A DNA stretch of 64,000 nt from Chondrosia reniformis (GCA_947172415.1 OX359198.1:1333401-1397400), one strand, 5' to 3'; positions 1 through 12,835 are shown, counted from the stretch's first letter. Made by a program: numbers and translations. Notes: generated by a model not told the origin, from the letters alone.

Positions 1-1909
1 GACCACCTGAGATGAAGGCAGCTGTAGTCTGATCACAGTTTGCAGTCTGAGGCTTCAGGTTGTTTCCCTTAGCTTGCTCTGAGAGCTGTACCACAAGGCG
101 ACAGAATATGCCTCTGGGTAGGTCAAGGAGGTCAATCCTGCCACGGCTTCCAAGGTATTTATATGCAAAGCAGAGATTCTCCACTGATCCATGTTCAGGA
201 ACCTTCACTTTCCCATAGGGTAAGACTAGAGGCATGAAGTACTCTTCAGGATCTGATTGGTACTTTGCTGCTAGTCCTAAGTGGTGAATGACCTCCAGCA
301 GCCATTTTTTGGGAATTGCTTCGTTGATGCCTAATTCACTGAAGAGCTCTTCAAAATCTACTTGACGAATGATGCCTGAACGATGGAATAACTGGACTGC
401 ATCACTATCAAAATAGAGCGGATCCTTGAAGTGCATGGTCAGCAGGTTTGCAAATTCACCATACAGAGCTGTGATATCGGTGCAGATCCACTCTCGTGAG
501 GTTTCAGTGTGATCAAAGAATGCGTAGAACCCAAGCATGTGAAATAGGGTCAGCATTCCTTCAAACTGGCGATCAGCATCTTCATGATCCAGGTAGCTGC
601 TTTGGATACAGAACTCCTTCAAGTCATCGTATTGAATGAAATTTTGTTCATACTTGTGGGTGATGACGTAAAGGAGAAACCACGTCAGTGGCATGTCTAG
701 CTCAAAGCCATTGGTGGATCCCTTCTTTGAAGCACTGAGGATTTTGGATCTGAGTGCTTTAAGAGTCGCAAGATCCTCTTCTGAAGGAGGTCCATCTTTG
801 CTCATCATGTTGTTGATGATAAAAGGCCATGAAACAGACTCTGGGCGATCATGGCTGTCTTTGAGAGAATCAGCCAGTGTACGTCTAGAGGGTACATCAT
901 TCTTCACTATGTAGGGGTAATACGGCTTTCCTTCCAATTGATTTAATTGGCTGATGATTGATTCCAATCTTGCTTCCCGATCTTCTCTCAGTAATGAAAA
1001 GAGCTTATCCTTGAAGGTGCCCACCAGAAATATTTGTAGCTGTGGTTGACTCCTCAGTATATCCTTGATCCTCGGATCTATTGGCTTTGAGGCAGCAGTG
1101 TAGATGCTGGAGAACGATCTCAACATTAGATCAATGGATGTAAGGCCATGATCTGGTGGGAGCTTGTAGGTGTGACCATCTTGGGATCTAAAGGTCATAT
1201 TGGCTTCTTCCTTCAGATCTTCTGATGCATTGAAGACTTGGATGTAAGTACAAGGCATTGTGAGGAGAAAGGGGAGGGAGTCTTGAAAAGATGGCTGACC
1301 TCCACTGTCCAAGAAGTGGATAAAGGTGGCTTCTTTCAGATTAAGATCGCTGAGATCTTGCTTTCCCAACATTTCATCTCGAATATCCTGTAGTCGCTTC
1401 ACTTGAGGAGCAACAGTAGAGTCTTCTTGAGCATCATCAGGCAACCCAACTGGTTCGGAGGTTGGGGTTACTGGTCTGTCCTGAGTAGACCCTGAAATGG
1501 GAAGAGGAGATGGAGTGACCTGTGTGGAAGAAATTGCTTCGACTTCAGGATCTTCTTCACCAGGAGGAAAGCTTGGTGTTGGGTAAGTAGAGCGCTCCTC
1601 GTAATCTCCCTGATTAGTGCATGTGCGTACCAATGTCTCCATCACCTCTTCATCAACTGGAATCCAGTCTGCATCACTTCCTGTGGCAAGGTAATTGGTG
1701 GCAATAACCACCTCTGGAGATTCAGCGACACCAGTGCTAATCTTCACCTCCTTTGACTTGCCATAGACAAGGTTGTACTTCAGTGAGGACTTTCCCACTT
1801 CTGGGGATCCACAGAAGATGGCACGAACTACCTTAACTATAACTGATCCACGCTTATCAATAGCCTTCTTGTAGTCCTCAATCCAAGTTGGATTAGTCGA
1901 TGTATCAGT
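1..1909 (-). CDS. Roc-COR GTPase exon of copy A (3' end beyond window)
   Basis: Open without interruption from the acceptor at 1909 (pyrimidine tract then CAG) to base 1. It encodes a P-loop (GSPEVGKSSL), a long Ser/Pro-rich acidic insert, a G3 motif (DSGGQPSFQD), a G4-like motif in the position of the Roc THxD, and COR-like sequence after it. It aligns closely with 25451-23549 of copy B and 53599 onward of copy C. Base 1 corresponds to about 23549 in copy B, so roughly 380 bp of this exon and the CARD exon lie outside the window. Confidence 0.85.
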
Positions 1910-4900
1910 CTGAAGGATAGAAATAGAAGTACCCAAATAAGAATATTTATAACTACTATTCATATGTATACAGTGAAACTTAATTAGGACATTCAAACCA
2001 GTTTGGGATAACACGTAAGCTCGCTTATAATCTACACATTCACTGTAGCGAAATAATTATATATACTTGTACTCTTCATTATACTTAAAATGCATTCAAA
2101 AATATCATAGAAGACGTTACGTACGTATATCAATGATGTAATTGTTGTCAGTGTACAAAAAGAGAGGTAGACATCAGCAATTGTCGGCACAATATAATGC
2201 ATATTAAAGAGTCACTAATTACCATAAATTTGACTGTAAATTCCTTTTCTGGATAGAACAATACGTACGTACCTTTAAGTTAGTAAATAATTATTCATAC
2301 GTATATTTACAGTTTTGACTATATATATAACATTTTTCAAGACGACACTATATATGCCAAGGATTCACAGAAGGTCAAGACAAAGAAAAAGACAGAGACT
2401 CCCAGGATCACTGATGAAGGGTGGAATTCCCAGAAACGGCTGTCTGACCCAATGGAGAAGAAATGAAAAAAGGGAAAAGTAGGAAGAAAAGACTCCTGTA
2501 TCTTCATCCAAAACTCTCTTCAGGTTTAGTTCCCCTATAGGCTCTTTTAACGGAATAGGCATAGCATGTAGGAAAATGGTATCTTAGATTTTTCATGTCT
2601 ACACATGTTTATAGATGTTGTAGAGTGACTGCAGACAAATTATTCTATATACTTGTATATATACTCTTCCTTATACTTACAATGTATTCAAAAATGTCAT
2701 AAAAGATTACGTACTATATCAATGATGGAATTGTTTTTAGTGTACAAAAAGAGAGTGGTATTGGTGACGTACAGCATTTGTGGCACTATATTATAAAGAG
2801 CCTCAAATTATATTTGACTGTAGATTCCTTTTCTGGATAGAAACAAATTTGCTTAGTAAGATATTTTCAGATTTCCATTGATAGGGGGTTAAGTTTTTCA
2901 TATATTCACAATTTTGACTACAATATCTAACATGTTCTATATATGGCACATCTTAAGTCTCTTTGAGTAACTACGTAGATATGCAGTTGGTTTATTTCTT
3001 TATAAATCACACATTCCATTCCTATAGATGTTCAAAAAAGATGTGCCACTCAAAAGTTTGACGCAGTTTGAAGGAATCCATATCATGTTCTGTACATGTC
3101 AACACATGTTTATAACTTAGATATTGTACAGTAATTGCATAATCATATAGGAAATTAAGGAATGAAACTTTGTCCTACGTATTTACAGTATGTGATATTG
3201 ACCACTTTCTGAGTAATGTCTTGAGGTTGCTTACAGAGTACCAATATGTAGCCTGTTATGTATAGTGGATCAACCAAATTTAGTCTTCCAGTTTTGAAAA
3301 AAGGCAAGTCATTATGGAACAGTCAATGCCTTATCCGACATGTCTATAATCTGTATACAACCGGTATAGCTAAAGACAAACAGGAATCATTTTTAATTTG
3401 TACAGTCTTCCCTGTACATGTATACACGTTGCTAGGTTATTGAACAGGTTATTTAACTGTTTCAAGATCATACGTATGGTTCAAATTCTGTAGCTTGTGA
3501 AAATTGTTGCACACCCAATGGATGTTGTTATTATTCTAATATATTATAACTATATAAAAATGACCATCCTGACTGGAACAGTGCTGTAGGAGTAGGATGG
3601 GAATGAGGAATGGTACAAGAAGAGCTAAACTCATTGAAATGATAGACAGGAGACAAAAGAATTAGATGTGGCATATTTGGAGAGGAAATAGTATGTTGGA
3701 AGAGGTATTGAAAGGAAGGCTAGAGGGGAAAACCCAGAGGAAGAAAGAGGATAATGTTAAAGACAGATCACTGATTATTATAGATAGTCAATAATACTTA
3801 GAACAGTACTGTATTTACTAATAAACAATATTAAGAACAAAGATATTAATCAAAAATTACTTTTAAACTCACATTCATAGTTGATTGGATGATAGGCTCT
3901 TCTTTCATTACAGTTGACTCCAGACGGAGGTCACTTTCAGATTTGACTTCAGGCATCTGCATTTGATAGGAAAAACACAGTTCTTCTCAACATGATTCAT
4001 AATGACACATAGTTCGTAAGTGTGCTACCTGAGCTACATGGATGATATCTGAGCTACGTACATGGGTGATGAGGTATTTCAGTGCTATTACGTACTTACA
4101 TTTGTGATTGGTTTAACAGCTTGACTTTTCCAAAATGTTTCCTTGAAATACTAAAAATGATTAATATATAACTAACATAGAAATCAAAAACTGATACAAA
4201 TATTTAAATGTAACAAACATGAATATAGTTAAGCTCCTATGTATATAAATATAAATAGGTTAAGATAAAATAAATGTTTCAGATAAAAGTATATTTCAAA
4301 TACCCTAAACTTGTTTGTACTAGCTCACTTCTGATGCATAATCTTCTGGAGTTCTACCCTCGAGATCTTTCTTGTTCACATCAGCATTTTGCTGAATCTA
4401 CATTGATATTTGAATATGAAGTTAGTAGTGGTTTAGGTTTGTACGTGCCTGGTATTTTTAATGATTTTCACCACATGGTACGTATGTTTAATACTATTCA
4501 TGACAACGAACACGTATGACATGATAATATAATCACAGAACATACGTACGTACTCTATATAATACTGTATAATAGTAGAACATATATATATATGGTGCAT
4601 ATGATACAAACTACAATTCAATTATCATAGTTCGGCATTTAAAGACATTCATTAATATAACAGACTCTAATGCATAGTGAATCTGGAAGGACCTATCAAG
4701 AATTCCTCTGCAAAAATCTTGTTATACAGTAATAATTCATTGGTTGTCACACTGCACACTGAAACCAGCCATTTGTCATAACAATGCAAACACAACAACA
4801 ATAAAATGTGCCCACAGATATTTAGAAGTTTTTTTAAAGACTAGCAATTTTATGACATGTACTCTATATGTCAATACATAAATAAAGATTTCTCAATTAC

Positions 4901-7900
4901 AAAGTTTGGTAAATATTTGATGTAAAAGGGTCAATTATAAATTTAAGATAAACATAAACTAGTAATCCAATGTTTGAAATACATTGCTTACTAGTAATTC
5001 ACATGTCTTAGCATCTCTTCGCTGGGATGCCTCGTGCAATGGAGTGCATCCATCACTATCCACAGGATCTACTTGACTGCCATGTTCTAACAATACTTTG
5101 GTAACTTGCACCTATTTAAAGATTAAAAAAGGTACTAATACAATAAAGCATTGAATCAAAATGCATTGAATGTAGTAGTTATATCTTGCAAATTGTGAAA
5201 AAACATGGCAATCAAGGTGATTGGCTATTAACACTGACAAGGTAATATACATTAAAATGAATTACAATAAAGAGATTCTAGCTAAAGTAGTTAGAAAATG
5301 TCACATTGTTCCATATTATATGGTATATCATCTGTATGTAGAATTGAAAGCACTAATTACATAAAATACTTACAGTTTTAGCATGTTGAAGTGGTATCTT
5401 ATACTCATTGTCCTTCTTATTCACATCAGCTTTGTGTTTCAGCTATGAAATCAATATACACATAAACAACAATAACAAAACCTTACAAAACAAACATTCA
5501 TACAATACTACACTTACCAGTAGTTGACATGTCTCAGCATCTCCCCTCTCAGCTGCAATATGTAATGGAGTTTGTCCATAACTATCCGCAGGATCTACTT
5601 GACTGCCATGTTCTAACAATATTTTGGTAACTTCCACCTATTTAAAGATTAAAGAATACACTAACACAATACACCATTGCATCAAAACTGATTGAATGTA
5701 GCAGTTATATCTTGCAAGTTGTGAAGAAATATATGGCAATATGACAAATAAAAAGCACTAATTACATAAAACACTTACAGTTTTAGCATAGTGAAGTGGT
5801 ATCTCATTCCCCCTGTTCTTCTTGTTCACATCAGCTTTATGTTTCAGCTATGAAATCAATATACACATAAACAACTACAGTGGGGATTATTAGTAATAAG
5901 CCATATAACACGCGTTTACACGAGAGTATTCGAATGTATTCGCACGAGTAAAACGTTGGAAGTGCTAATTTCAACGAAATTCGTCTACCTCTAAAGTTAA
6001 TTCTTAAACCTATAATGCGTTAATAGGCACACTTTAGAGTCAATTTGAACGTTTACTTATTCAAATCTCTTGTCACGGTATTTGAGCGAGATAATCGTTC
6101 GTTTATGGCAAGAAGTGAACAGTATATCGTCTATATATTGTGACGATTTGCGACGATTTCCATTCCAATCCAATATCGATCTTGGATAAGTCACCAATGA
6201 TATGTTTGACGGTAATTCGATGTATCTTGCCGCGATCTTTCTATTCCAGCCATTGTTCGAAGATTTCGCTTTTTTCGGCATTCTGACGCTTGCAATCTTA
6301 AACTTCATGCCAAAATGTATGCGCTGTATAATATAATCATTGCGTCGAAGGTGTTAACGATTGTGAGTTTTATTTTACTCTTACGACTACTCGAAGGGCA
6401 TGTGAGTAGAACGCGTTTAAATGGTTAATTACTTTTAAGCCCCGCTGTAGGATAAGAAAAACTGTATAACAAAACCTTACAAAACAAACATTCATACAAT
6501 ACTACACTTACCAGTAGTTGACATGTCTCAGCATCTCCTCTCGCAGTTGCCCAATGTAATGGAGTTTGTCCATAAATATCCACAGGATCTACTTGACTGC
6601 CATGTTCTAACAATACTTTGGTAACTTGCACCTATTAAAAGATTAAAGCATACACTATTAAAATACAATACAATGCAGCATTGCATCAAAACTGATTGAA
6701 GATTGAATGTAGTAAATATATCTTGCAAATTGTGAAGAAACGTGGTAATCAAGGCAATTGGCTATTAACACTGACAAGGTAGTATACAAAAAGATTACAA
6801 TAAAGAGATTCTAGCTAAAGTAGTCAGAAAATGTCACATTGTTCAACATTATATGATATATCAACTGTATAATAGAATAAAAAGGACAAATTACATAAAA
6901 CACTTACAGTTTTAGCATGGTGAAGTGGTATCTTATTCCACCTGTCCTTCTTATTCACATCAGCTTTATGTTTCAACTATTAAATCAATATAAACAACAA
7001 TAATAAAACCTTACAAAACAAACATTCATACAATACTACACTTACTAGTAGTTGACATGTCTCAGCATCTCCTCTCGCAGCTGCCCAATGTAATGGAGTT
7101 TGTCCACTACTATCCACAGGATCTACTTGACTGCCATGTTCTAACAATACTTTGGTAACTTCCATCTATTTAAAGATAAAAGAATACACTAATACAATAC
7201 AGCATTGCATTAAAACCAATTGAATGTAGTAGTTATATCTTGCAAGTTGTGAATAAACATGGCAATCAAGGTGATTGGCTATTAACATTGACAATGCAGT
7301 ATAAATTAAAATGGATTACAATAAAGAGATTCTAGCTAAAGTAGTCAGAAAATGTCACATTGTTCAACATTATATAGCATATCAACGGTAAAACAGAATA
7401 AAAAGCACTAACAAAACCTTACAAAACAAACTTTCATACAATACTACACTTACCAGTAGTTGACATGTCTCAGCATCTCCTCTCTTAGCTGCCCAATGTA
7501 ATGGAGTGCATCCATATATATCCACAGGATCTACTTGACTGCCATGTTCTAACAATACGTTGGTAACTTCTACCTATTTAAAGATTAAAGAATACACTAA
7601 TACAATACAGCATTGCATTAAAACTGATTGAATGTAATAGTTATATCTTGCAAATTGTGAAGAAACATGGCAATCAAGGTGATTGGCTATTAACATTGAC
7701 AAGGCAGTATACATTTAAATGAATTACAATAAAGAGATTCTAGCTAAAGAAGTCAGAAAATGTCACATTGTTCAACATTATATGGTATATCAACTGTTTT
7801 ATAGAATAGAAAGCATTAATTACATAAAACACTTACAGTTTTAGCAAAGTGAAGTGGTATCTTATTCCACCTGTCCTTCTTGCTCACATCAGCTTTATGT

Positions 7901-9857
7901 TTCAGCTATTAAATCAATATACACATAAACAACAATAACAAAACCTTACAAAACAAACATTCATACAATACTACACTTACTAGTAGTTGACATGTCTCAG
8001 CATCTCCTCTCTTAGCTGCCTTATGTAATGGAGTGTATCCATCACTATCCACAGGATCTACTTGACTGCCATGTTCTAACAATACTTTGGTAACTTCCAC
8101 CTATTTAAAGATTAAAGAATACACTAATACAATACAGCATTGCATTAAAACTGATTGAATGTAATAGTTATATCTTGCAAATTGTGAAGAAACATGGCAA
8201 TCAAGGTGATTGGCTATTAACATTGACAAGGCAGTATACATTTAAATGAATTACAATAAAGAGATTCTAGCTAAAGAAGTCAGAAAATGTCACATTGTTC
8301 AACATTATATGGTATATCAACTGTTTTATAGAATAGAAAGCATTAATTACATAAAACACTTACAGTTTTAGCAAAGTGAAGTGGTATCTTATTCCACCTG
8401 TCCTTCTTGCTCACATCAGCTTTATGTTTCAGCTATGAAATCAATATAAACATAAACAACAATAACAAAACCTTACAAAACAAACATTCATACAATACTA
8501 CACTTACCAGTAGTTGACATGTCTCAGCATCTCCTCTCTCAGCTGCCCAATGTAATGGAGTTTGTCCGTATCTATCCACAAGATATACTTGACTGCCATG
8601 TTCTAACAATACTTTGGTAACTTCCACCTATATAAAGATTAAAGAATACATTAATACAATACAGCATTGCATCAAAACTCATTGAATGTAGTAGTTATAT
8701 CTTGCAAATTGTGAAGAAACATGGCAATCAAGGTGATTGGCTATTAACATTGACAAGGCAGTATACATTAAAATGGATTACAATAAAGAGATTCTAGCTA
8801 AAGTAGTCAGAAAATGTCACATTGTTCAACATTATATGGTATATCAACTGTATATAGAATAGAAAGCACTAGTTACATAAAACACTTACAGTTTCAGCAT
8901 AGTGAAGTGGTATCCTATTCATCTTGTCCATCTTGTTCACATTAGCTTTACGTTTCAGCTATTAAATCAATATACACATAAACAACAATAACAAAACCTT
9001 ACAAAACAAACATTCATACAATACTACACTTACCAGTAGTTGACATGTCTCAGCATCTCCTCTCTCAGCTGCCCAATGTAATGGAGTTTGTCCAAAACTA
9101 TTCACAGGATCTACTTGACTGCCATGTTCTAACAATACTTTGGTAACTTTCACCTATATAAAGAACTTATATCTGTAGACAATGTGCATTTGAACATATA
9201 AATATACAGGACATTCAATATAAAAGGTTTACAACATAAGAAATTGATCTAGCTTGTTCCACTGCTTTTAGAAATAAGCTGCTCTTATAAACACATGAAT
9301 ACAGTCCACTAATAAAACTGGTAATGTCGGCTAATAAAATAATTCTCTCATTTTAGTGATATACATAAGACACAACAGAAGATCAAACAATCAGTTCTCA
9401 CTTTAGCATAATGTAATGGTACTCTATGATCATAATCCTCTACATGTACATCAGCACCCAATTCGAGGAGGTAGAGAACAATATCTAGGTGATTGTGTTG
9501 AACAGCCACATGAAGCGGAGTCCTTCCAGTTCGATGTATTTTACTGTTTACATTGCTCTTGTTAATAAGTTCTTGTATCTGAGAAAGAAATGTAATTCGA
9601 CTGGTTTACAAAAGATGTCAGAAAGAAGAAGTGAGTAAGTAGTAACAGGATAAACATTCGTACTACGAAAGGGAATTCTGTCTTATACAAACCTTAAGCT
9701 TGTCGCCATTCTTAATGCAATCAAAAATCTCTATTTTCATTGAATCAGTTAGTTTTGGAGGTTTTCTTACTAGTTCCGATGAATCGGTTAGTTTTGGAGT
9801 AGTGTGGGCTGTGCTTGAATTAGTCGCACTTGAATTTGAGCTTAACTTATTTCCCAT
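1..9857 (-). CDS. ANK-ROCO copy A: ankyrin-Roc-COR gene (partial at left edge)
   Basis: Multi-exon gene read right to left. Exon 1 starts at 9857 with MGNKLS, an N-myristoylation-type start (Gly2, Ser6), and ends at the donor near 9690. Next come one ankyrin exon (9578-9402), eight repeating ankyrin exons, a final short ankyrin exon (about 4400-4332, QNADVNKKDLEGRTPEDYAS), a 17-residue exon (about 4160-4107, YFKETFWKSQ), an acidic exon (about 3955-3870) with MKEEP, and the GTPase exon 1909-1, which runs off the window. The order ankyrin, Roc, COR matches the non-kinase half of DAPK1. Splice phases agree throughout (phase 0 for all ankyrin exons). The paralogue at 22664-34667 shows that the missing end would carry the rest of COR and a CARD-like exon. 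Role is inferred: a membrane-anchored death-fold GTPase scaffold, possibly in innate signalling. Confidence 0.8.
2353..2570 (+). repeat. Dispersed repeat with hammerhead-like core (copy 1 of 3)
   Basis: About 200 bp in the intron before the GTPase exon, repeated at about 22015-22200 and 50165-50330. It contains CTGATGA (2411-2417), a GGG/CCC hairpin, GAAAC, and GTC before a partial complement of the left flank, i.e. the order of a type I hammerhead ribozyme. Stem III would be ACGG/CUGU and stem I GGAUCA/UGACCC with one mismatch. Against it, the usual G10.1-C11.1 pair of stem II is A-A. No other feature is seen in the rest of the 1910-3560 intron. Confidence 0.4.
3562..3800 (+). repeat. LINE relic in copy A intron
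   Basis: Degenerate remnant matching 55090-55450, where it is better preserved. The end encodes a basic stretch like the tail of some LINE reverse transcriptases (EGRLEGKRPSGRKR in the 55-kb copy). It is riddled with stops here. The same relic lies at 25600-25790, so it was present before the module was duplicated. Confidence 0.45.
4992..9578 (-). CDS. Ankyrin exon array of copy A (8 repeating units)
   Basis: First ankyrin exon 9578-9402 (TPLHVAVQHNHLDIVLYLLE). Then 120-bp alpha exons starting at 9153, 8627, 8100, 7573, 7165, 6631, 5637 and 5111 (VTKVLLEHGSQVDPV..., GQTPLHWAA...GDAETCQLL), each normally followed by a 69-bp beta exon (LKHKADVNKKD-like, IPLHYAET). One alpha-beta pair encodes about two ankyrin repeats. 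All exons are phase 0 at both ends, so whole units can be gained or lost in frame. The period is about 526 bp. The beta exon after alpha 7573 is missing, so two alpha exons are adjacent. A 570-bp MITE sits between alpha 6631 and its beta exon. Confidence 0.85.
5878..6447. mobile_element. 570-bp MITE, deletion derivative of the BEN-carrying mariner-like element
   Basis: Begins CAGTGGGGATTATTAGTAAT and ends with the imperfect inverse (TTACTTTTAAGCCCCGCTG), flanked by TA on both sides (5876-5877, 6448-6449). On its minus strand it carries both ends of the 26781-29868 element: the start of the BEN-gene arm (MPKKAKSS..GWNRKIAARY) and the terminal region beyond the transposase start. Everything between is deleted. 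It interrupts the repeating ankyrin intron at a point where other units read straight through. Confidence 0.8.
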
Positions 9858-10119
9858 CACAACTATATCTGCACAAATTCAACAGATCCATATTAATCCA
9901 ATCGATACCTTTGTGGAACAGTACCAATCTAGACATACCTACGTTAATCTTTAGTTAGTATCCAAATACCGGAGTTGCCGTAGTTCCATACAATCAAAGA
10001 CGCCATTTTATGTACTGTTCTCAGGTGATCTGGGCGTAGGGGAATTACGCAGGTATTTTCCCCATGTCTGTTATTTTGTCCATTTGAGATCTGATGATCG
10101 TCGACCTTTTCTCTTCCAG
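9858..10119. promoter_or_regulatory. Divergent promoter A (ANK-ROCO minus / CAR-like plus)
   Basis: 262 bp between the ATG of ANK-ROCO copy A and the first recognised CAR-like exon. It shares blocks with the three other head-to-head gaps: CGCCATTTTAT (about 10001-10011; AAAATGGCG on the minus strand, YY1-like) and a GGTATTTTCCCC block further right. Conservation among four paralogous gaps fits a bidirectional promoter; shared descent alone could also explain it. No TATA box was recognised. Confidence 0.55.
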
Positions 10120-10318
10120 GAACGTCTCGTCTTGTGAGGTGCTGAACATTACAGTAGATAACAAAACAGAGTCTAGTTATGTAAAGAGATGTTGCAATGT
10201 GGAGTCAACTGGAGTGAGTACATGTCTCCTTGCACTTCAGTACCTTATGTGGTACACTGTTATCAGACAACTTGTATGTAATAATGAAATTGTTAGGCAT
10301 GTTGAATGTTGAATATAA

Positions 10319-10442
10319 TACTGTTTTATTGGACAATCTAGCTCACCATCAAGTAGATCACACTTCCAATGATTGCAAGGTTTTGCCCATCTCAGTAGTT
10401 GATCTACTCGATGGTGAGCTAGATTGTCTAGTAAAACAGTAC
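10319..10442. repeat. Fold-back element, copy 1
   Basis: About 124 bp whose arms are long inverted complements: ACTGTTTTATTGGACAATCT at the left, the inverse (GATTGTCTAGTAAAACAGT) at the right, with TAGCTCACCATC/GATGGTGAGCTA inside them. The centre is about 40 bp. Copies sit at the same place in the 45.9-kb and 62.4-kb modules, so insertion preceded duplication. Confidence 0.7.
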
Positions 10443-10624
10443 TATATTCAACTTGTATGCAAGATTAGCAACCCTATTTTTATTGTACATCTGCTTAGAA
10501 GGGTCTGAAAGGTTTGATGATATAAGTGTTACAAGAATGCACTTTGACACTACTGTTTTTCCTTTTTAATCTTTTATGTGAACTTATTACATTATATTGT
10601 GTACATAATTGTCTGATATCTATA

Positions 10625-11520
10625 TATCTAGTTTGTTTAGAATGTCTAGTTATTCCAAGTCAAGACTGGTCTGTGAATTACTGCTGGATCAGGTTAGAAA
10701 ACAGTATATAAAATGAGGTGGTATTTACAGCAAGTTATATAAGATAAGATTTACACTACAATGATAAAATGTATAGTACTTTTACTAAATATGTACACAA
10801 GTTATATATCTGTAATATGAGTATGACTTATCAGTATGTATACATATATGTAGGTCCTCCTGTATATTATATGGAGGTAGTTCTCGTACATAGTACATTG
10901 TAAAGTGTATATAGAAATTAAGGGGAGACTGTGGTTCCCATTAAGTGAACTTTGGTTCCACCCATTCAGCTCATCAAGCTCCTCGGGAGACATGAGTGGG
11001 TGGGGTAAATCCAGAGTCAAATGATGAGACAAAATGTATATAATTTCAGAATTTCACAAACTATACAATTATATACAACAATAATTGATTTAGGTCTTGA
11101 GCAGTACTTTTAATATATTTACACATTTGAACATGTATCAAAGTATGTATTATCTTTTGGAAATTAATTTTTATATTATCTTTATCTGTCTATTGTGCCC
11201 ACATTCTAAAGCTACAAGTACAATATTGGTATAGCACTGTATTTATAGAGTGTACCTACTTTAGATGGTGATAGTGGAATGGAGTATGTATTTACTGTCA
11301 GTTTTGAAAGATTCAGACCTATTCTCTTCAGATGAGCTGTACAAGAAGCATTTTGAAGAGAAGTGTATTCAGATTTGAGGAGTGCTAATGTACAAAGCAC
11401 TAAGGAAGTGATTAAACTTGTGAGTGGTCGGAAGAGGAAGAACTTAGTCTACATTTCCACTATTGGTGTGTTTGGAGGTGGACAAGTGGAACCAGATGAG
11501 TCACTTGAGTCTACACTTTG
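10625..11520 (+). pseudogene. Scrambled reductase-domain relics upstream of the adenylation exon
   Basis: 10628-10705 is a decayed copy of the YSKSK exon (compare 21105-21203). 11268-11520 matches reductase exon 19914-20141 truncated after EEKCI and joined directly to the exon that begins at 20636; the joint at 11368-11375 falls where both sources read TATTC. Because the intron between the two is removed along with exon sequence, this is a genomic deletion, not a retrocopy. The order is reversed relative to the intact gene. The same scrambled block occurs at 62730-63600. Confidence 0.65.
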
Positions 11521-12835
11521 ACACATCACATCCATCTTGACACCTTAACCATATACTGTACATACATACAGTAGTGATGGATTAAAATTATCTGAAAACT
11601 CTATTATTATTATTATCTATATGCATATATAGTGTATTGTATATCACTTTTAGATTCCAAGATGGCTACTTCAAAACTGGTAACATTGGTGAGATGGATT
11701 CTGAGAATCAGAATATTACCCTCATAGACAGGTTTGTACAATGAATAGGGGAACACTAGGAGAGGGACAACCGATGTGATTGCATATTGAACTGATAATA
11801 TAACATATTAACAGATTATAGCTGATCATATTCCATTGTATAGTGTTAAATGGGGTAAAGTATAGCCCTAGTTTGCTTTACAAACTTAGAACTTAAAATA
11901 GCAATTTTAATAATATACATATGCAGATGTGCCCGTATCTGGGGCGTCCGGACATTTGAGTGTATTTGTGTAAAGATGTGTATACATTTAACTGCATGCT
12001 GGCTGTATATAATATGCTTAGTCCAAAATTTTACCTAGTTTTTGCATCTCTTTTAATTGGTTAGAAAGAAGAACATATTCAAATTGTCTCAAGGGGAGTT
12101 TGTAGCTCCCAGCAGACTGGAGAACATATTCATTGAAGAGAGCACCCTACTTGATCAAATCTTCATCTATGGAGAGGGATCATGGAGTAATGTGGTGGCC
12201 GCAGTGGTTCCAAATAAGATTGCTGCACTGGAGAGATGGGAGGAAGAAGAGAAAGGTTAGTTGTACTCTAGTTTATATGAAGTTTTTATAGAACAGTCTT
12301 TGTATAAACATACTTCAGAATATGTAAGATACGTATATTGCAAATTCTAAGTTATCTAGTTACCTAAAATGTATAATGTGAAGAATATTCAGAGTATGCA
12401 CATGTTAGCTATGATTACTTCATACTTTGTAGATACAACATTTTCCTTTGAAGAGATTTGCCAGTCTTCAGCTTTTAACTCAATAATGTTCAAAGAGGTA
12501 CAAATATGAATAGTTTGTGAATAATTGTGTTGCAGCCACCACCTTTTTGATTATGTGGTCTAACATGATGTCACATGTACTGATGTAATGTGCATGTAGG
12601 ATGTTGTTACATTTTGGTTTTATTCATTGACATATCTAGATAAGAGAAATTGCTCGATTGCATAATCTACCAGGATGGGAAATTCCCATTGCTGTTTTGG
12701 TTGAACCGGAGCAGTTTACTCCAGAGAATGGGCTCCTCACAGCAACCTTCAAACTGTCCAGACCCAAGCTGGAACTAAAGTACAGAGACAAACTGGCCCA
12801 GCTCATCAGTGGAACAGAAGGCAAAGGAGCCCTGT

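Noticed and set aside
6528-6752. Minus-strand 74-codon frame ending in CGYLWTNSIT
   Set aside because: An alternative frame over the alpha exon at 6631; the ankyrin frame with proper splice sites is the real one.
11268-11520. Processed retrocopy of the reductase gene
   Set aside because: The two exon pieces are joined by a deletion that also removes exon sequence, with a TATTC microhomology, and there is no poly(A) tail; it is a genomic rearrangement.
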